From JBDFMH01 sp047238125 (lineage in GTDB: Bacteria; Pseudomonadota; Alphaproteobacteria; Sphingomonadales; Sphingomonadaceae), in NCBI RefSeq assembly GCF_047238125.1, contig NZ_JBDFMH010000001.1, forward strand, positions 186,001 to 250,000: 64,000 nucleotides of DNA, in the 5' to 3' direction. Under the pieces are notes generated by a model. That model saw only the letters and a list, made by a program, of their open reading frames with translations. It had not been told where the DNA came from and searched no databases. Shown in pieces: positions 8,215 through 16,944 of this stretch (position 1 is the stretch's first letter; every line of letters begins with the position of its first letter). A program made the translations under genes and the position numbers.

Positions 8215-8579
8215 GGCTCGACCTCAAGATTCAGAGCCTCGATCAGAAGGACGCGGATTTCCCGGATTTCGGCAACGGCGGCCAAGAGCGCCGCTTCTGT
8301 GTCTGGCGTGACAGGCAGGCTTCCCGAATTGGCCGACCGCGCCAACTGGTTCAGGTTCGCCGAAAGCCGCGACTGGCCGAGCTTGCCAAGAACCTGCGCC
8401 AAGGCCTGATGATCCTTGACCGGGCGCTTGCCCCGGCGACGCGGGGCGGGGTTTTCAGAATCAAAGAGGCGCGATTGGATATAGGCCGCGAGGGACATAT
8501 CGCCCGCGTCCTGTTCCAGTCGGGTGCGTTGCTCGAAAGTGAGCCGGAGAGAGAACGGGGCTGGGCGTTTGTCCGCCAT
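8211..8579 (-). CDS. MobC-like mobilization accessory protein
   Basis: The 122-residue product begins with a ribbon-helix-helix-like segment (FSLRLTFEQRTRLEQDAG) and ends with the helical region LGQSRLSANLNQLARSANSG, resembling MobC-type relaxosome proteins that bind oriT and help the relaxase open the strands. It is first in the operon and overlaps the relaxase gene by 4 bp. The first ATG at 8579 has a purine-rich GGGGGCTGG upstream. Assignment rests on the pattern and on its position before a relaxase. Confidence 0.8.
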   Translation of the reverse strand: MADKRPAPFSLRLTFEQRTRLEQDAGDMSLAAYIQSRLFDSENPAPRRRGKRPVKDHQALAQVLGKLGQSRLSANLNQLARSANSGSLPVTPDTEAALLAAVAEIREIRVLLIEALNLEVEP

Positions 8580-8745
8580 GCCAGCCCCCGCCTACGCCGT
8601 TTTGCGCCTCCGCCCGACAGCCGGACGGCTATCGCGCGGGGCGCGTCCATCCTTCCGCTCATTGTTGTTGTCAGCCTGTGGGCAACCGAGGCTCGAATGC
8701 TTGAGAATGGCAGACCATTCCGATAGCATTTCAGCTAATTGGTTC
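8580..8745. other. Candidate oriT / right-end region of the mobile element
   Basis: This non-coding stretch lies directly upstream of the mobC-relaxase operon, the usual place for oriT. It has a small perfect hairpin (AGCCG-GA-CGGCT, 8619-8630) and a more AT-rich segment (8661-8745). It is also where the accessory genes stop and the chromosomal peptidase gene begins, so the element boundary may be here. No nic site was proved. Confidence 0.4.
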
Positions 8746-8747
8746 GA

Positions 8748-8764
8748 ACCTGCTCCCAGCAGGT
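8748..8764 (-). terminator. Hairpin after the M28 peptidase gene
   Basis: A perfect 7-bp stem (ACCTGCT/AGCAGGT) with a CCC loop lies 26 bp past the peptidase stop codon. There is no good U-tract on the minus strand, so termination is only possible. It also coincides with the presumed junction of the mobile element. Confidence 0.4.
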
Positions 8765-8789
8765 CCGCCAGATGCTCAATTGCCGGCAG

Positions 8790-10484
8790 TCAGCGGCGCC
8801 GGGCCTTCGACAGATCGCGCTTCGATTGCAGCACCGGGTCGGTCCACCCCGGCCATGCGTTGCCCGTGGCCAGATCATGTCCGAGCGCGAAGGCGACGCT
8901 CGCTTCCTGTGCGGCCCCTTGCGCGGTCCAGGCGGCGTCGAACGCATCGCACGGCTGATGGTAGCAGCGGGCATTGTAGCGATCGACGATGCGCGTGCCG
9001 GCGGCAGCGCCGCCCTTTGCCAGATCGCGCCCGATGCGGAACGCCAGCGCCGGTACGCCCGCGCTTGCGAAGGGATAATGATCGGACCGAAAATACCAGC
9101 CTGCTTCGGGGCTCGGCTCCGGTACCACCCGCAGACCTTGCTGCGCCGCCACCCGGGCGAGATCGGTCTCAAGCGTCGTTCGGCCGCCACCGATCAGTTC
9201 GATTGTCGTCGAGGTGGGCAGGGCCACATGCGGGTCGAGATTGATGACGGCGACCGTCGTCTCGAGCGGCGCCAGCGGATGGGCTGCATAGAAGCTCGCG
9301 CCCAGCAGGCCCTTCTCCTCGGCCGTCCACGCCGCGAACATGACCGTCCGGTCGGTGCGCGGCGCCTTGGCGAACGCACGGGCCACCGCCAGCAATTCGG
9401 CGGTGCCAATGCCGTTGTCGATCGCGCCGTTGCGGATCGCATCGCCCGTTGCGTCCGGCCCGTTGCGCCCGTTCGCATCCCAGTGCGCGCCATAAAGGAC
9501 GACCTCGTCGGGGCGGCTGGTGCCGGGCAGACGCGCGATGATGTTGCGGCTGGTGAACGGGGTCGCCTTGACGTCTCCGGACGCGGAGACGGTCACGCCG
9601 TCGAGCGGTATCGCGCGGAAACCGGGTGCGCGGGCGCGTGCCTTGAGCGTCGCCAGATCGAGCTTGAGCGTCTTCAGCAGGGGCGCCCAGGCGGATCGAT
9701 CCAGCCAGCCGGTTAGTTGGAGCGGGCTGGGCGCCAGCGGTGCCGGGACTGCGCCCGGCAGCGGCTGCGCGACCTGGCTGAACGGGTAACTGGCCGCGGC
9801 GTCTTCGTGGATGACGAGCACGCCGAGCACGCCGGCCTTGCGCGCAGCGGCGAACTTGGAGCCGACTCGGCCGGCGATGACGAGCCTGCGGCCCTCGAAG
9901 CCGAGATCCTGGCCGGCCTCGAAATCCGGATCATTCGCCAGGACCAGCGCAATCCTGCCTTTCAGATCCACGCCGGCAAAATCGTCATGGCCGGTGGCCG
10001 GATCGACGATGCCGAAACCGGCAAAGACCAGTGGCGCATCAATGACCTGTGTTCGGCCCGGGTTCGACAGCGCCAGCGAAGCCTGGCGGCCGATCCGAAG
10101 AGGGATCGCCCGGCCCGAGACGGTCATCGACAAAGTGGCACCCGCCTGGCGATCGAGCCGGACGAGGGGAACATCCTGATACCAGCCGCCATTCTCGCCG
10201 CCCGGCTGCAGCCCGGCGCTGGCGAACTGGCGCTCGAGATAGGCAAGCGTCGCCGCTTCGCCCTCCTCGCCGGGCCCGCGCCCGACAAAGGCATCGGACG
10301 CAAGCATGCGGACATCGGCCTTGATTTCGGCCGGCGTGATCGTCGGAGCGGCCACGCCGGCGAGCAGGAGAGAAAGAAGCAGCATGAGCCATAGCGGAGC
10401 GGATCGGACGCGAGAAGGCAAGGGGGATAGGGGTTCGAAGGCTTGGTTCAAAGCGATCGGCGCACCGGGCTTAGCTTTGGTCAT
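8790..10484 (-). CDS. Exported M28-family zinc aminopeptidase with PA-type insert
   Basis: Metal ligands of M28 co-catalytic zinc peptidases appear in order: His and Asp in YGAHWDANG, Asp in GAIDNGIG, Glu-Glu in WTAEEKGLLG, Asp in INLDPH and His in RSDHYPF. A PA-like insert (FAGFGIVDPATGHDDF region) precedes the catalytic core. A hydrophobic segment (APLWLMLLLSLLLAGVAAP) before PAEIKADVRML indicates export. Such enzymes release N-terminal residues from peptides in the periplasm or outside the cell. The start is unsure: ATG at 10484 is given, 10385 would start inside the hydrophobic segment, and 10574 is also in frame; none has a strong ribosome site. It is divergent from the hydrolase gene at 10721. 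Confidence 0.88.
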   Translation of the reverse strand: MTKAKPGAPIALNQAFEPLSPLPSRVRSAPLWLMLLLSLLLAGVAAPTITPAEIKADVRMLASDAFVGRGPGEEGEAATLAYLERQFASAGLQPGGENGGWYQDVPLVRLDRQAGATLSMTVSGRAIPLRIGRQASLALSNPGRTQVIDAPLVFAGFGIVDPATGHDDFAGVDLKGRIALVLANDPDFEAGQDLGFEGRRLVIAGRVGSKFAAARKAGVLGVLVIHEDAAASYPFSQVAQPLPGAVPAPLAPSPLQLTGWLDRSAWAPLLKTLKLDLATLKARARAPGFRAIPLDGVTVSASGDVKATPFTSRNIIARLPGTSRPDEVVLYGAHWDANGRNGPDATGDAIRNGAIDNGIGTAELLAVARAFAKAPRTDRTVMFAAWTAEEKGLLGASFYAAHPLAPLETTVAVINLDPHVALPTSTTIELIGGGRTTLETDLARVAAQQGLRVVPEPSPEAGWYFRSDHYPFASAGVPALAFRIGRDLAKGGAAAGTRIVDRYNARCYHQPCDAFDAAWTAQGAAQEASVAFALGHDLATGNAWPGWTDPVLQSKRDLSKARRR

Positions 10485-10720
10485 CCGATGAATAGGGTCC
10501 GACTTGCCGGGCCCGTATCGGTCGCAGGAATGAACGCTGGGGTCCGGAGCCGATCGCGGGTCGGCCTTGGCCATTCCTGCACTGGACTTGCTGCTGGCGA
10601 GTCAGTTAGCTGTCTGCTGGCCCACGCTCTAGCCAGCTGTGGCCTAGCGGCGCGTATGGACTGGCGGAGTATGGTCGGCGGAAAGCCGCACCTCTTTGAT
10701 TCACAAGCGGGAGACGATCC

Positions 10721-11557
10721 GTGCCCTATGTGACGACCGCCGATGGCACCGACATCTTCTTCAAGGATTGGGGGCCGAAATCCGCCCAGCCGATCGTTTT
10801 CCATCATGGCTGGCCGCTGAGCGCAGACGACTGGGATGCGCAGATGCTGTTCTTCCTTGGCGAAGGCTATCGCGTGATCGCGCATGATCGGCGCGGGCAT
10901 GGGCGATCCGCACAGGTGAGCGACGGCCACGACATGGATCATTACGCCGCCGACAGTTCGGCGGTGGTCGAGGAACTGGATCTGAAGGATGCGATCCATG
11001 TCGGCCACTCGACCGGTGGCGGGCAGGTGGCACGCTATGTCGCGCAATATGGCGAGCCGCAGGGTCGCGTGGCCAAGGCGGTGCTGATCAGCGCAGTGCC
11101 GCCGCTGATGGTCGAGACCGCGGACAACCCGGACGGTTTGCCGATCGCAGTGTTCGACGACTTCCGCAGGCAGCTTGCCGCCAACCGTGCGCAATTCTTC
11201 CTCGATGTGCCGTCTGGCCCCTTCTACGGCTATAATCGCGGGCGGACGCCGCCGTCGCCGGGGATCATCCAGAATTGGTGGCGACAGGGGATGATGGGCA
11301 GCGCGAAAGCCCATTATGAAGGCATCAAGGCCTTTTCGGAAACCGACCAGACCGCGGATCTTAAGGCGATCAGCGTGCCGGTGCTGATCCTGCATGGCGA
11401 CGACGATCAGGTGGTGCCGTTCAGGGCGGCGGCGCTGAAGCAGGACGACCTGCTGACCAACAGCGAGATGAAGATCTACCCCGGTTTCCCGCACGGCATG
11501 CCGACCACCAATGCGAACGAGATCAACGCGGATCTGCTCGCCTTCTTCCGCCGATAG
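10721..11557 (+). CDS. Alpha/beta hydrolase (non-heme chloroperoxidase/arylesterase type)
   Basis: The 278-residue protein matches the cofactor-free haloperoxidase/arylesterase branch. The nucleophile is S97 in GHSTGGG, the acid lies in HGDDDQ (Asp227-229) and the base is H258 in FPHGM. FHHGWPLSADDWD and AHDRRGHGRS are typical of the branch. It has no signal peptide, so it acts in the cytoplasm on esters; peracid-dependent halogenation is a side activity known in the family. The start is GTG at 10721, preceded by GGGAG. It is a single gene, converging on the UBP zinc-finger gene with a 12-bp gap. Confidence 0.92.
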   Translation: MPYVTTADGTDIFFKDWGPKSAQPIVFHHGWPLSADDWDAQMLFFLGEGYRVIAHDRRGHGRSAQVSDGHDMDHYAADSSAVVEELDLKDAIHVGHSTGGGQVARYVAQYGEPQGRVAKAVLISAVPPLMVETADNPDGLPIAVFDDFRRQLAANRAQFFLDVPSGPFYGYNRGRTPPSPGIIQNWWRQGMMGSAKAHYEGIKAFSETDQTADLKAISVPVLILHGDDDQVVPFRAAALKQDDLLTNSEMKIYPGFPHGMPTTNANEINADLLAFFRR

Positions 11558-11569
11558 CGAAGACCGCCG

Positions 11570-11872
11570 TCAGACGTACCGCGGGATCGGTCCGACCTGC
11601 GGCGTCTGGTCTGGCAGGTCGACAACCACGGCATCCACATAGCACCAGCCCCAACCCTCGGGCGGGTCATAGCCTTCGATGATCGGATGTCCGGTCGCGT
11701 GGAAATGGGCGGTGGCGTGTCGATGCGGCGATTGATCGCAGCATCCGACATGGCCGCATTCGCGGCACAGCCGGAGGTGGACCCAGGGACTGCCGATCGC
11801 GAAGCAATCCTCGCATCCCCGCGCGCTCGGGATGACGTCGCGCACGGTGCCGAGGTGGGTGCATGCGATCAT
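11570..11872 (-). CDS. UBP-type zinc-finger protein
   Basis: A 100-residue protein made of one ZnF-UBP domain. Ligand candidates are C4/H6, C20 and C23, C36 and C39, C45, and the histidines of HRHATAHFHATGH. In eukaryotes the fold binds ubiquitin C-termini; bacterial stand-alone versions have no settled partner. The gene overlaps the end of the upstream cNMP-flavoprotein gene by 4 bp (11869-11872), so the two are co-translated and likely work together, perhaps as a redox pair. The zinc cluster itself could be the redox-sensitive element. Confidence 0.9.
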   Translation of the reverse strand: MIACTHLGTVRDVIPSARGCEDCFAIGSPWVHLRLCRECGHVGCCDQSPHRHATAHFHATGHPIIEGYDPPEGWGWCYVDAVVVDLPDQTPQVGPIPRYV

Positions 11873-13584
11873 GACGGGTCTCCGTTCGCCTGATGGTGCG
11901 CCAGCGCGACGTGGATCTGCGCCACGGCTGCCGCGCCCTCGCCAACAGCGGCGGCAACCCGCTTGGTCGATCCCGCGCGCACGTCTCCGATCGCGAACAC
12001 CGAAGGCCGGCTGGTTTCAAGCGGCAGCGCGGTGCGCCCGCAGGCCGTGGCATCGCCCACGAAATCGGCACCGGTTCTGGCAAAACCCTTCTCGTCCTGT
12101 TCGACACAGTCCTTCGCCCAATCGGCGTTGGGATCGGCCCCGATGAACAGAAACAGATGGCGCAGCGCACAGCTCTGCTCGGCGCCGCTCGCGCGGTCGC
12201 GGAAGGTGGCGCCCGCGAGCCCGCGCTCATCCCCCGAAAGCGCCACCACTTCCTTCCCGACATGCATCTCGACGTTCGGCAAGGCCGCGATCCGATCGAC
12301 CAGATAGCGCGACATCGTCTGTTCGATCGGCCGGCGCACCACCAGCTTCAATTTCGCGACGTGCGGCGCCAGAAACACGGCTGCCTGGCCGGCTGAATTA
12401 CCGCCGCCGACCAGCGCGATCTCCTCGCCCGCGCACAGTTTGGCCTCGATCGGGGAGGCCCAGTAGGAAATGCCGGCGCCTTCGAATTCCGACAGATTCG
12501 CGATCGGCGGCCGGCGATAGCGTGCGCCCGACGCGATCACGACGGTGCGGGCGCGAACGCTGCGGTCGCCCGCGAGCCGCACTGTCATCGGCCCGCCGGG
12601 CACGCCGCCGTCGCAATCGAGGCGCTCGACCTGGATCGGGATCGCGATCTCCGCCCCGAATTTCAGGGCCTGGGTAAAGGCACGACCCGTCAGCGCGCCG
12701 CCGGATATGCCGGTCGGGAAGCCGAGATAATTCTCGATCCGGTTCGACGCGCCGGCCTGCCCACCCATCGCCTTGCCGTCGAGCACGATGACCGCGAGCC
12801 CCTCCGACGCCGCATAGACCGCAGTGGCCAACCCCGCCGGTCCGGCACCGACGATCACGGTGTCGTACAACCTGTCCGGATCGATCTCGGGCGTGATACC
12901 AAGGCAAGCCGCGACCTCGACCTCGGTCGGGTTTTTCAGCACGGTGCCGTTGGGGCAGAGCATCAGCGGCAGTTCATGGCGCTGCACGCCCAGCCGCTCG
13001 ATCAGATCGTGCCCTTCGCCCTGATCACCGGCATCGAACACCTGGACGGGATAGCCGCTGCGCGCCAGGAACTGCTGAATCCGCAGCAGCGCCGCACTGC
13101 CGGGATCGCCGACCAGCACCGAGCCCGCGCCGGCGGCGATGAGCCCCACCCGCCGCAGGATCAGCGCGCGCATCACGACTTCGCCGACGTCCGCGGAACC
13201 GATCATCAACGCGCGCAGATGCGCGGCATCGAATGGCAGCGCCACGCACCCCGATGCCCCGGCACGCCCCGCAGCAAGCGACGGCGCCCCGGACAACTGG
13301 CTGATCTCGCCGCTGAACTGACCCACCCCGTGCGTGACGATTCCGACCTCATGATCAAGGCCATCGCGGCGTGTAATCTCGATCGATCCTTCCAGCACAA
13401 GCCAGGCGGGGACATCGCGATCACCGATCGCGAACATCCCCGCGCCCGGATCGAAGCGCCTGGGTTCGCCGCTGGCGAAGCGACGGGCCGTGTCGATCTG
13501 TGCGGGGGTGAGAGTCGGGAACATCTGCGCCGCGCGATCGGTCATCGGATCTGGCGGTGTCGCGATCATGGGCCATGCTGACAT
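11869..13584 (-). CDS. Thioredoxin reductase-like flavoprotein with N-terminal cyclic-nucleotide-binding domain
   Basis: Three parts can be read in the 571 residues: a cNMP-binding (CRP-like) domain at about 20-145, a glutaredoxin-like segment at about 155-230 (QFLARSGYPVQVFD ... CPNGTVLKNPT), and an FAD/NAD(P)H oxidoreductase from 240 (GAGPAG at 246-251, GGGNSAG for NAD(P)H). The oxidoreductase lacks the CxxC redox pair of true thioredoxin reductases, placing it with ferredoxin/flavodoxin-reductase-like relatives. A cyclic nucleotide or similar ligand may gate its activity. It overlaps the UBP zinc-finger gene by 4 bp. The start is uncertain; ATG at 13584 was chosen over an upstream in-frame ATG (13731) because similarity begins after it. 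Confidence 0.88.
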   Translation of the reverse strand: MSAWPMIATPPDPMTDRAAQMFPTLTPAQIDTARRFASGEPRRFDPGAGMFAIGDRDVPAWLVLEGSIEITRRDGLDHEVGIVTHGVGQFSGEISQLSGAPSLAAGRAGASGCVALPFDAAHLRALMIGSADVGEVVMRALILRRVGLIAAGAGSVLVGDPGSAALLRIQQFLARSGYPVQVFDAGDQGEGHDLIERLGVQRHELPLMLCPNGTVLKNPTEVEVAACLGITPEIDPDRLYDTVIVGAGPAGLATAVYAASEGLAVIVLDGKAMGGQAGASNRIENYLGFPTGISGGALTGRAFTQALKFGAEIAIPIQVERLDCDGGVPGGPMTVRLAGDRSVRARTVVIASGARYRRPPIANLSEFEGAGISYWASPIEAKLCAGEEIALVGGGNSAGQAAVFLAPHVAKLKLVVRRPIEQTMSRYLVDRIAALPNVEMHVGKEVVALSGDERGLAGATFRDRASGAEQSCALRHLFLFIGADPNADWAKDCVEQDEKGFARTGADFVGDATACGRTALPLETSRPSVFAIGDVRAGSTKRVAAAVGEGAAAVAQIHVALAHHQANGDPS

Positions 13585-13779
13585 GATTGCGCCCACCGAT
13601 CGAGTGCGACCGGAAAGGGACCGGAATTGCGCCGGTTGCGGGTCGGTGGCTGCGGAGCCCGCTGTACGACTCGATGCGGCGTGCCGCTGTTCCCTTGTGC
13701 AAAACCGAGATTTGTTTGGCGGGCCCATCACCTGGAAGGCGTCGTCATGCCCGATCCGCCACCGGATCGGCGCTGAAGA

Positions 13780-16700
13780 TCAATCCGCGGCTTCCGCCAG
13801 TAGCGATCGCACGCGTTCGAACCGTTCGAGCGGGTCGTCGATGCGTTCCGACAGCAAAACACGCTCGCCCTTCAGCGGCAGGGCCAGCGTCTCCGCCAGA
13901 TACTCCGGCTCGCCGCGGGGAACCATCGCGATCGCCGCGGGGCCGGCATCGATCCGGGCAATGCCAAGCGTGCGGGCGTCGAGCCGCAGCTTCGCCAACC
14001 CCAGCAAGCGCTCGGCATCCGCCGGCGGCCGGCCGAAGCGATCGTCGAGCTCGCGCTCGAATTCCGTGAGCTGATCGACCGTCTCGATGCGCGCCAGGCG
14101 GGCGTAGAGCGTGAGCCGCGTGTCGATTTCCGGGATCCAGCTTTCGGGCAGCCGGCCGCCGATGCCGAGATGCAGGACCGGTGCCCACCGATCGACCGCT
14201 TCCCCACGTGCCTGCCTGAGCGCGCCTTCCAGCAGCTGCTGATAGAGCTCGACGCCGATCAGCCGGACATGTCCGGCCTGGGTGTCGCCGAGCAGATCGC
14301 CCGCTCCGCGCAGATCGAGGTCGCGCGCGCTGATCGCGAACCCTGCGCCGAGCTGATCGAACGCTTCCAGCGTGCGCAGCCGCTTGAGCGTGCGCGGCGC
14401 GATCGCCTGATCGCCGTCGGTGAACAGCAGCACCTGCCCCCGGCGGCTGCCGCGCCCAACCCGGCCGCGCAGCTGGTGCAGCTGGGCCAGGCCGAACCGA
14501 TCCGCATGCAGAATCGCCATCGTGTTCGCGCGTGGCACGTCGAGCCCGGCCTCGATGATGTTGGTCGCCAGCAGGACATCGCCATCGCCGCTTGCGAAGC
14601 GCACCATCGCCTCATCGATTTCCGCCGCCGGCAGCTTGCCGTGGGCCGACAGGATCTCCAGCTCGGGTACGAGGCGGGCCAGCATCGTCTCCAGCGGCGC
14701 CATGTCGGCGATGCGTGGCACCACCACGAAGCTCTGCCCGCCGCGGCTGCGTTCACGCAGCAGGGCAGCGCGCAGCGTGTTCTCCGCAAATGCGCCGACC
14801 GCGGTCCGGATCGGCTGGCGACGCGCCGGCGGAGTCGCGATGATCGACAGCTTCCTCAAGCCCACCATCGCCGCCTGCAGCGTGCGCGGTATCGGCGTCG
14901 CGGACAGGGCTAGCACATGCCCGGCCGATAGCGCCTCCAGCCGCTTCTTGTCCGCCGCACCGAAGCGCTGCTCTTCATCGACAATGACGAGCGCCAGATC
15001 CTTGTATGCGATGCCCTTGCCGGCCACCGCGCCGGTGCCGACGACGATGCCGACCGATCCGTCCGCGAGGCCCGCCTTGACCGCGCGCTTCTCGGCGGCG
15101 GTGGAAAGGCGCGACAGGCTGGCGACCGCGATGCCGGTGCCTTCGAAGCGCGCGGCGAAGCCTTCGAAATGCTGGCGCGCTAACACCGTAGTCGGCGCGA
15201 CCACCGCCACCTGCCGGCCGCACAGCGCGGCCACAGCCGCAGCGCGAAGCGCGACCTCGGTCTTCCCGAAGCCGACATCGCCGACCACGAGCCGGTCCAT
15301 CGGACGGCCGCTGGCAAGATCGGACCGCACCGCCTCGATCGCGGCGAGCTGATCGGGGGTTTCGGAAAAGGCGAAGCCGGCAGCGAAGGTCTCGTAATCG
15401 GCCGGCGCCGGATCGAGCACGGGCGCGCTGCGCTGCGCCCGCTCCTCGGCGACCGCAGTCAGCCCTCGTGCCGTCTCGGCGATCGCTGCGTCGATCTCGC
15501 GCCGCCGCTTTTGCCAGCTCGATCCGTCGAGCCGGTCGAGGCGGACGGCATCGGCGTCTGCGCCGTAGCGCCAGATCCGATCCGCATCCGCGACCGGCAC
15601 GAGCCGCAGGGCATCGTCGGCATGGGTCAGCGCAATCGCATCCGTTTCGTCACCATCGCTGCCCGGCATCGCCTGCAGGCCGGAAACCATCGCAAGACCA
15701 TGATCCTCGTGGATCACGACATCGCCGACCCGGATCTCGACGCTGGTTTCGAACGGCAGCATCGCCGCCGCCGCCGGGGCCTCGCCGCGCTCCGCCCGGC
15801 TGCCGATCAGATCGGCAGCGGCGATGGCCAGGACATCGTCGCCGCGAAAGCCGCGGTCTGCGCGCACTGCCAGCGACAGCAGGGCTCCTGTCGGCGCACC
15901 CGTCACGTCGGACCAGGCTTCGGCCGCGACAGCCTCGCGCTTCACGGCATTGGCCAGCCGGGGCAGCAGGAAGCGGATGTCGCGTTCGCCGCCCAGCAGC
16001 ACGACGCGATCACCAGCGTCGAGCGCGGCCCGGGCCAGCTTGGCGCAGGCCCTGAGCGGGGCCGCCGCCTCGACGAAGCGTGGCGGCGGATCGCCCGCAC
16101 GATCGAGCCGGACAGTGTCGCGCCCGGCCAGCGCCGCACACCAGCCCTCCTCCGTAATCACGTCCCGCTGGACCCGCTTCGACCCACGCCGGGTGGCATC
16201 GGCAACGAGCTTCAGGAAGCGTACGCGACGTTCTTCGCCGGCGCGGTCGATCACGACCTGGGCACCGGGCAACTGGTCTAGCAGGGTCACGGGTGCATCG
16301 CCGGGCGGCGGTTCGGTCACGCGGCCCAATTCGCGCCGTTCGATCTCCTCGATGCTCCGCTGATCGGCGGCATCGAAGCGGCGGATCGCGACCACTTCGC
16401 CGTCCGCCGTCTCGATGCGCAGCGGCTGCAGCGCATCGGCGGGAAAGACGTCGAGCACCTGGCCGCGCAGCCCGACCTCGCCCGGCTCGTCGACGCGCTC
16501 GTCATCGACATAGCCAATGCCGATCAGCGTCGCATGGAAGGCGGCGAGGTCGATCGCATCGCCGACCGCGACCGAGGGCGGCACGGCTGCATAGGCGTCG
16601 GGATCGGGATAGGCGCGGGCCGCGGCCTCGCCGGTACTGACCAGCGCGATCCGAGGCGTCTTATCGGACAGAAGCAGCCAGCGCAGCTTGTGAAGGCTTG

Positions 16701-16944
16701 CCACCCGTTGCCCGACATTGGCCGGCGACGCCGGCGAGGCATCGCCGGGCAAGGCATCGCTGCCCGGACAGAGCAGCACTGCCGCCGCGGGCGCCATCGC
16801 CGTCAGCATCGCGGCAAGCTCCGCCGCCACGATCTCGTCGCGCACGATCGCGATGGCATCACCGCGCTCGAGGCAGGCGCAGATCGCCGCAGCCTGTTCT
16901 GCAATGCCGAGGTCGACGCGCGGGGAAGCGGAGGGTTTTGGCAT
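13780..16944 (-). CDS. Mfd-family transcription-repair coupling translocase, divergent (possible paralog)
   Basis: The 1054-residue protein has Mfd architecture: a UvrB-like N-terminal region with GEVGLRGQVLDVFPAD (156-170), an RNA polymerase-interacting domain starting IHEDHGLAMV (411-420), then a RecG-type motor with Walker A GDVGFGKTE (555-563), DEEQ box (656-659), SATPIPRT (681-688) and QLRGRVGR, and a C-terminal D7-like region. Mfd removes stalled RNA polymerase and recruits UvrA. It is about 90 residues shorter than E. coli Mfd. The conserved motor segment GTHKLL reads GTGAVA (636-641), and the usual recG/sdhE neighbours are absent, so it may be a second, specialised copy. The ATG at 16944 fits where similarity starts; no clear ribosome site is seen. 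Confidence 0.85.
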   Translation of the reverse strand: MPKPSASPRVDLGIAEQAAAICACLERGDAIAIVRDEIVAAELAAMLTAMAPAAAVLLCPGSDALPGDASPASPANVGQRVASLHKLRWLLLSDKTPRIALVSTGEAAARAYPDPDAYAAVPPSVAVGDAIDLAAFHATLIGIGYVDDERVDEPGEVGLRGQVLDVFPADALQPLRIETADGEVVAIRRFDAADQRSIEEIERRELGRVTEPPPGDAPVTLLDQLPGAQVVIDRAGEERRVRFLKLVADATRRGSKRVQRDVITEEGWCAALAGRDTVRLDRAGDPPPRFVEAAAPLRACAKLARAALDAGDRVVLLGGERDIRFLLPRLANAVKREAVAAEAWSDVTGAPTGALLSLAVRADRGFRGDDVLAIAAADLIGSRAERGEAPAAAAMLPFETSVEIRVGDVVIHEDHGLAMVSGLQAMPGSDGDETDAIALTHADDALRLVPVADADRIWRYGADADAVRLDRLDGSSWQKRRREIDAAIAETARGLTAVAEERAQRSAPVLDPAPADYETFAAGFAFSETPDQLAAIEAVRSDLASGRPMDRLVVGDVGFGKTEVALRAAAVAALCGRQVAVVAPTTVLARQHFEGFAARFEGTGIAVASLSRLSTAAEKRAVKAGLADGSVGIVVGTGAVAGKGIAYKDLALVIVDEEQRFGAADKKRLEALSAGHVLALSATPIPRTLQAAMVGLRKLSIIATPPARRQPIRTAVGAFAENTLRAALLRERSRGGQSFVVVPRIADMAPLETMLARLVPELEILSAHGKLPAAEIDEAMVRFASGDGDVLLATNIIEAGLDVPRANTMAILHADRFGLAQLHQLRGRVGRGSRRGQVLLFTDGDQAIAPRTLKRLRTLEAFDQLGAGFAISARDLDLRGAGDLLGDTQAGHVRLIGVELYQQLLEGALRQARGEAVDRWAPVLHLGIGGRLPESWIPEIDTRLTLYARLARIETVDQLTEFERELDDRFGRPPADAERLLGLAKLRLDARTLGIARIDAGPAAIAMVPRGEPEYLAETLALPLKGERVLLSERIDDPLERFERVRSLLAEAAD

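Noticed and set aside
8741..8764. GGTTCGAACC followed by a hairpin, resembling the 3' end of a tRNA as an attachment site
   Set aside because: The T-stem does not pair (only about half of the positions match, two as wobble) and no acceptor strand with CCA lies at the right distance. Kept only as a possible boundary region.
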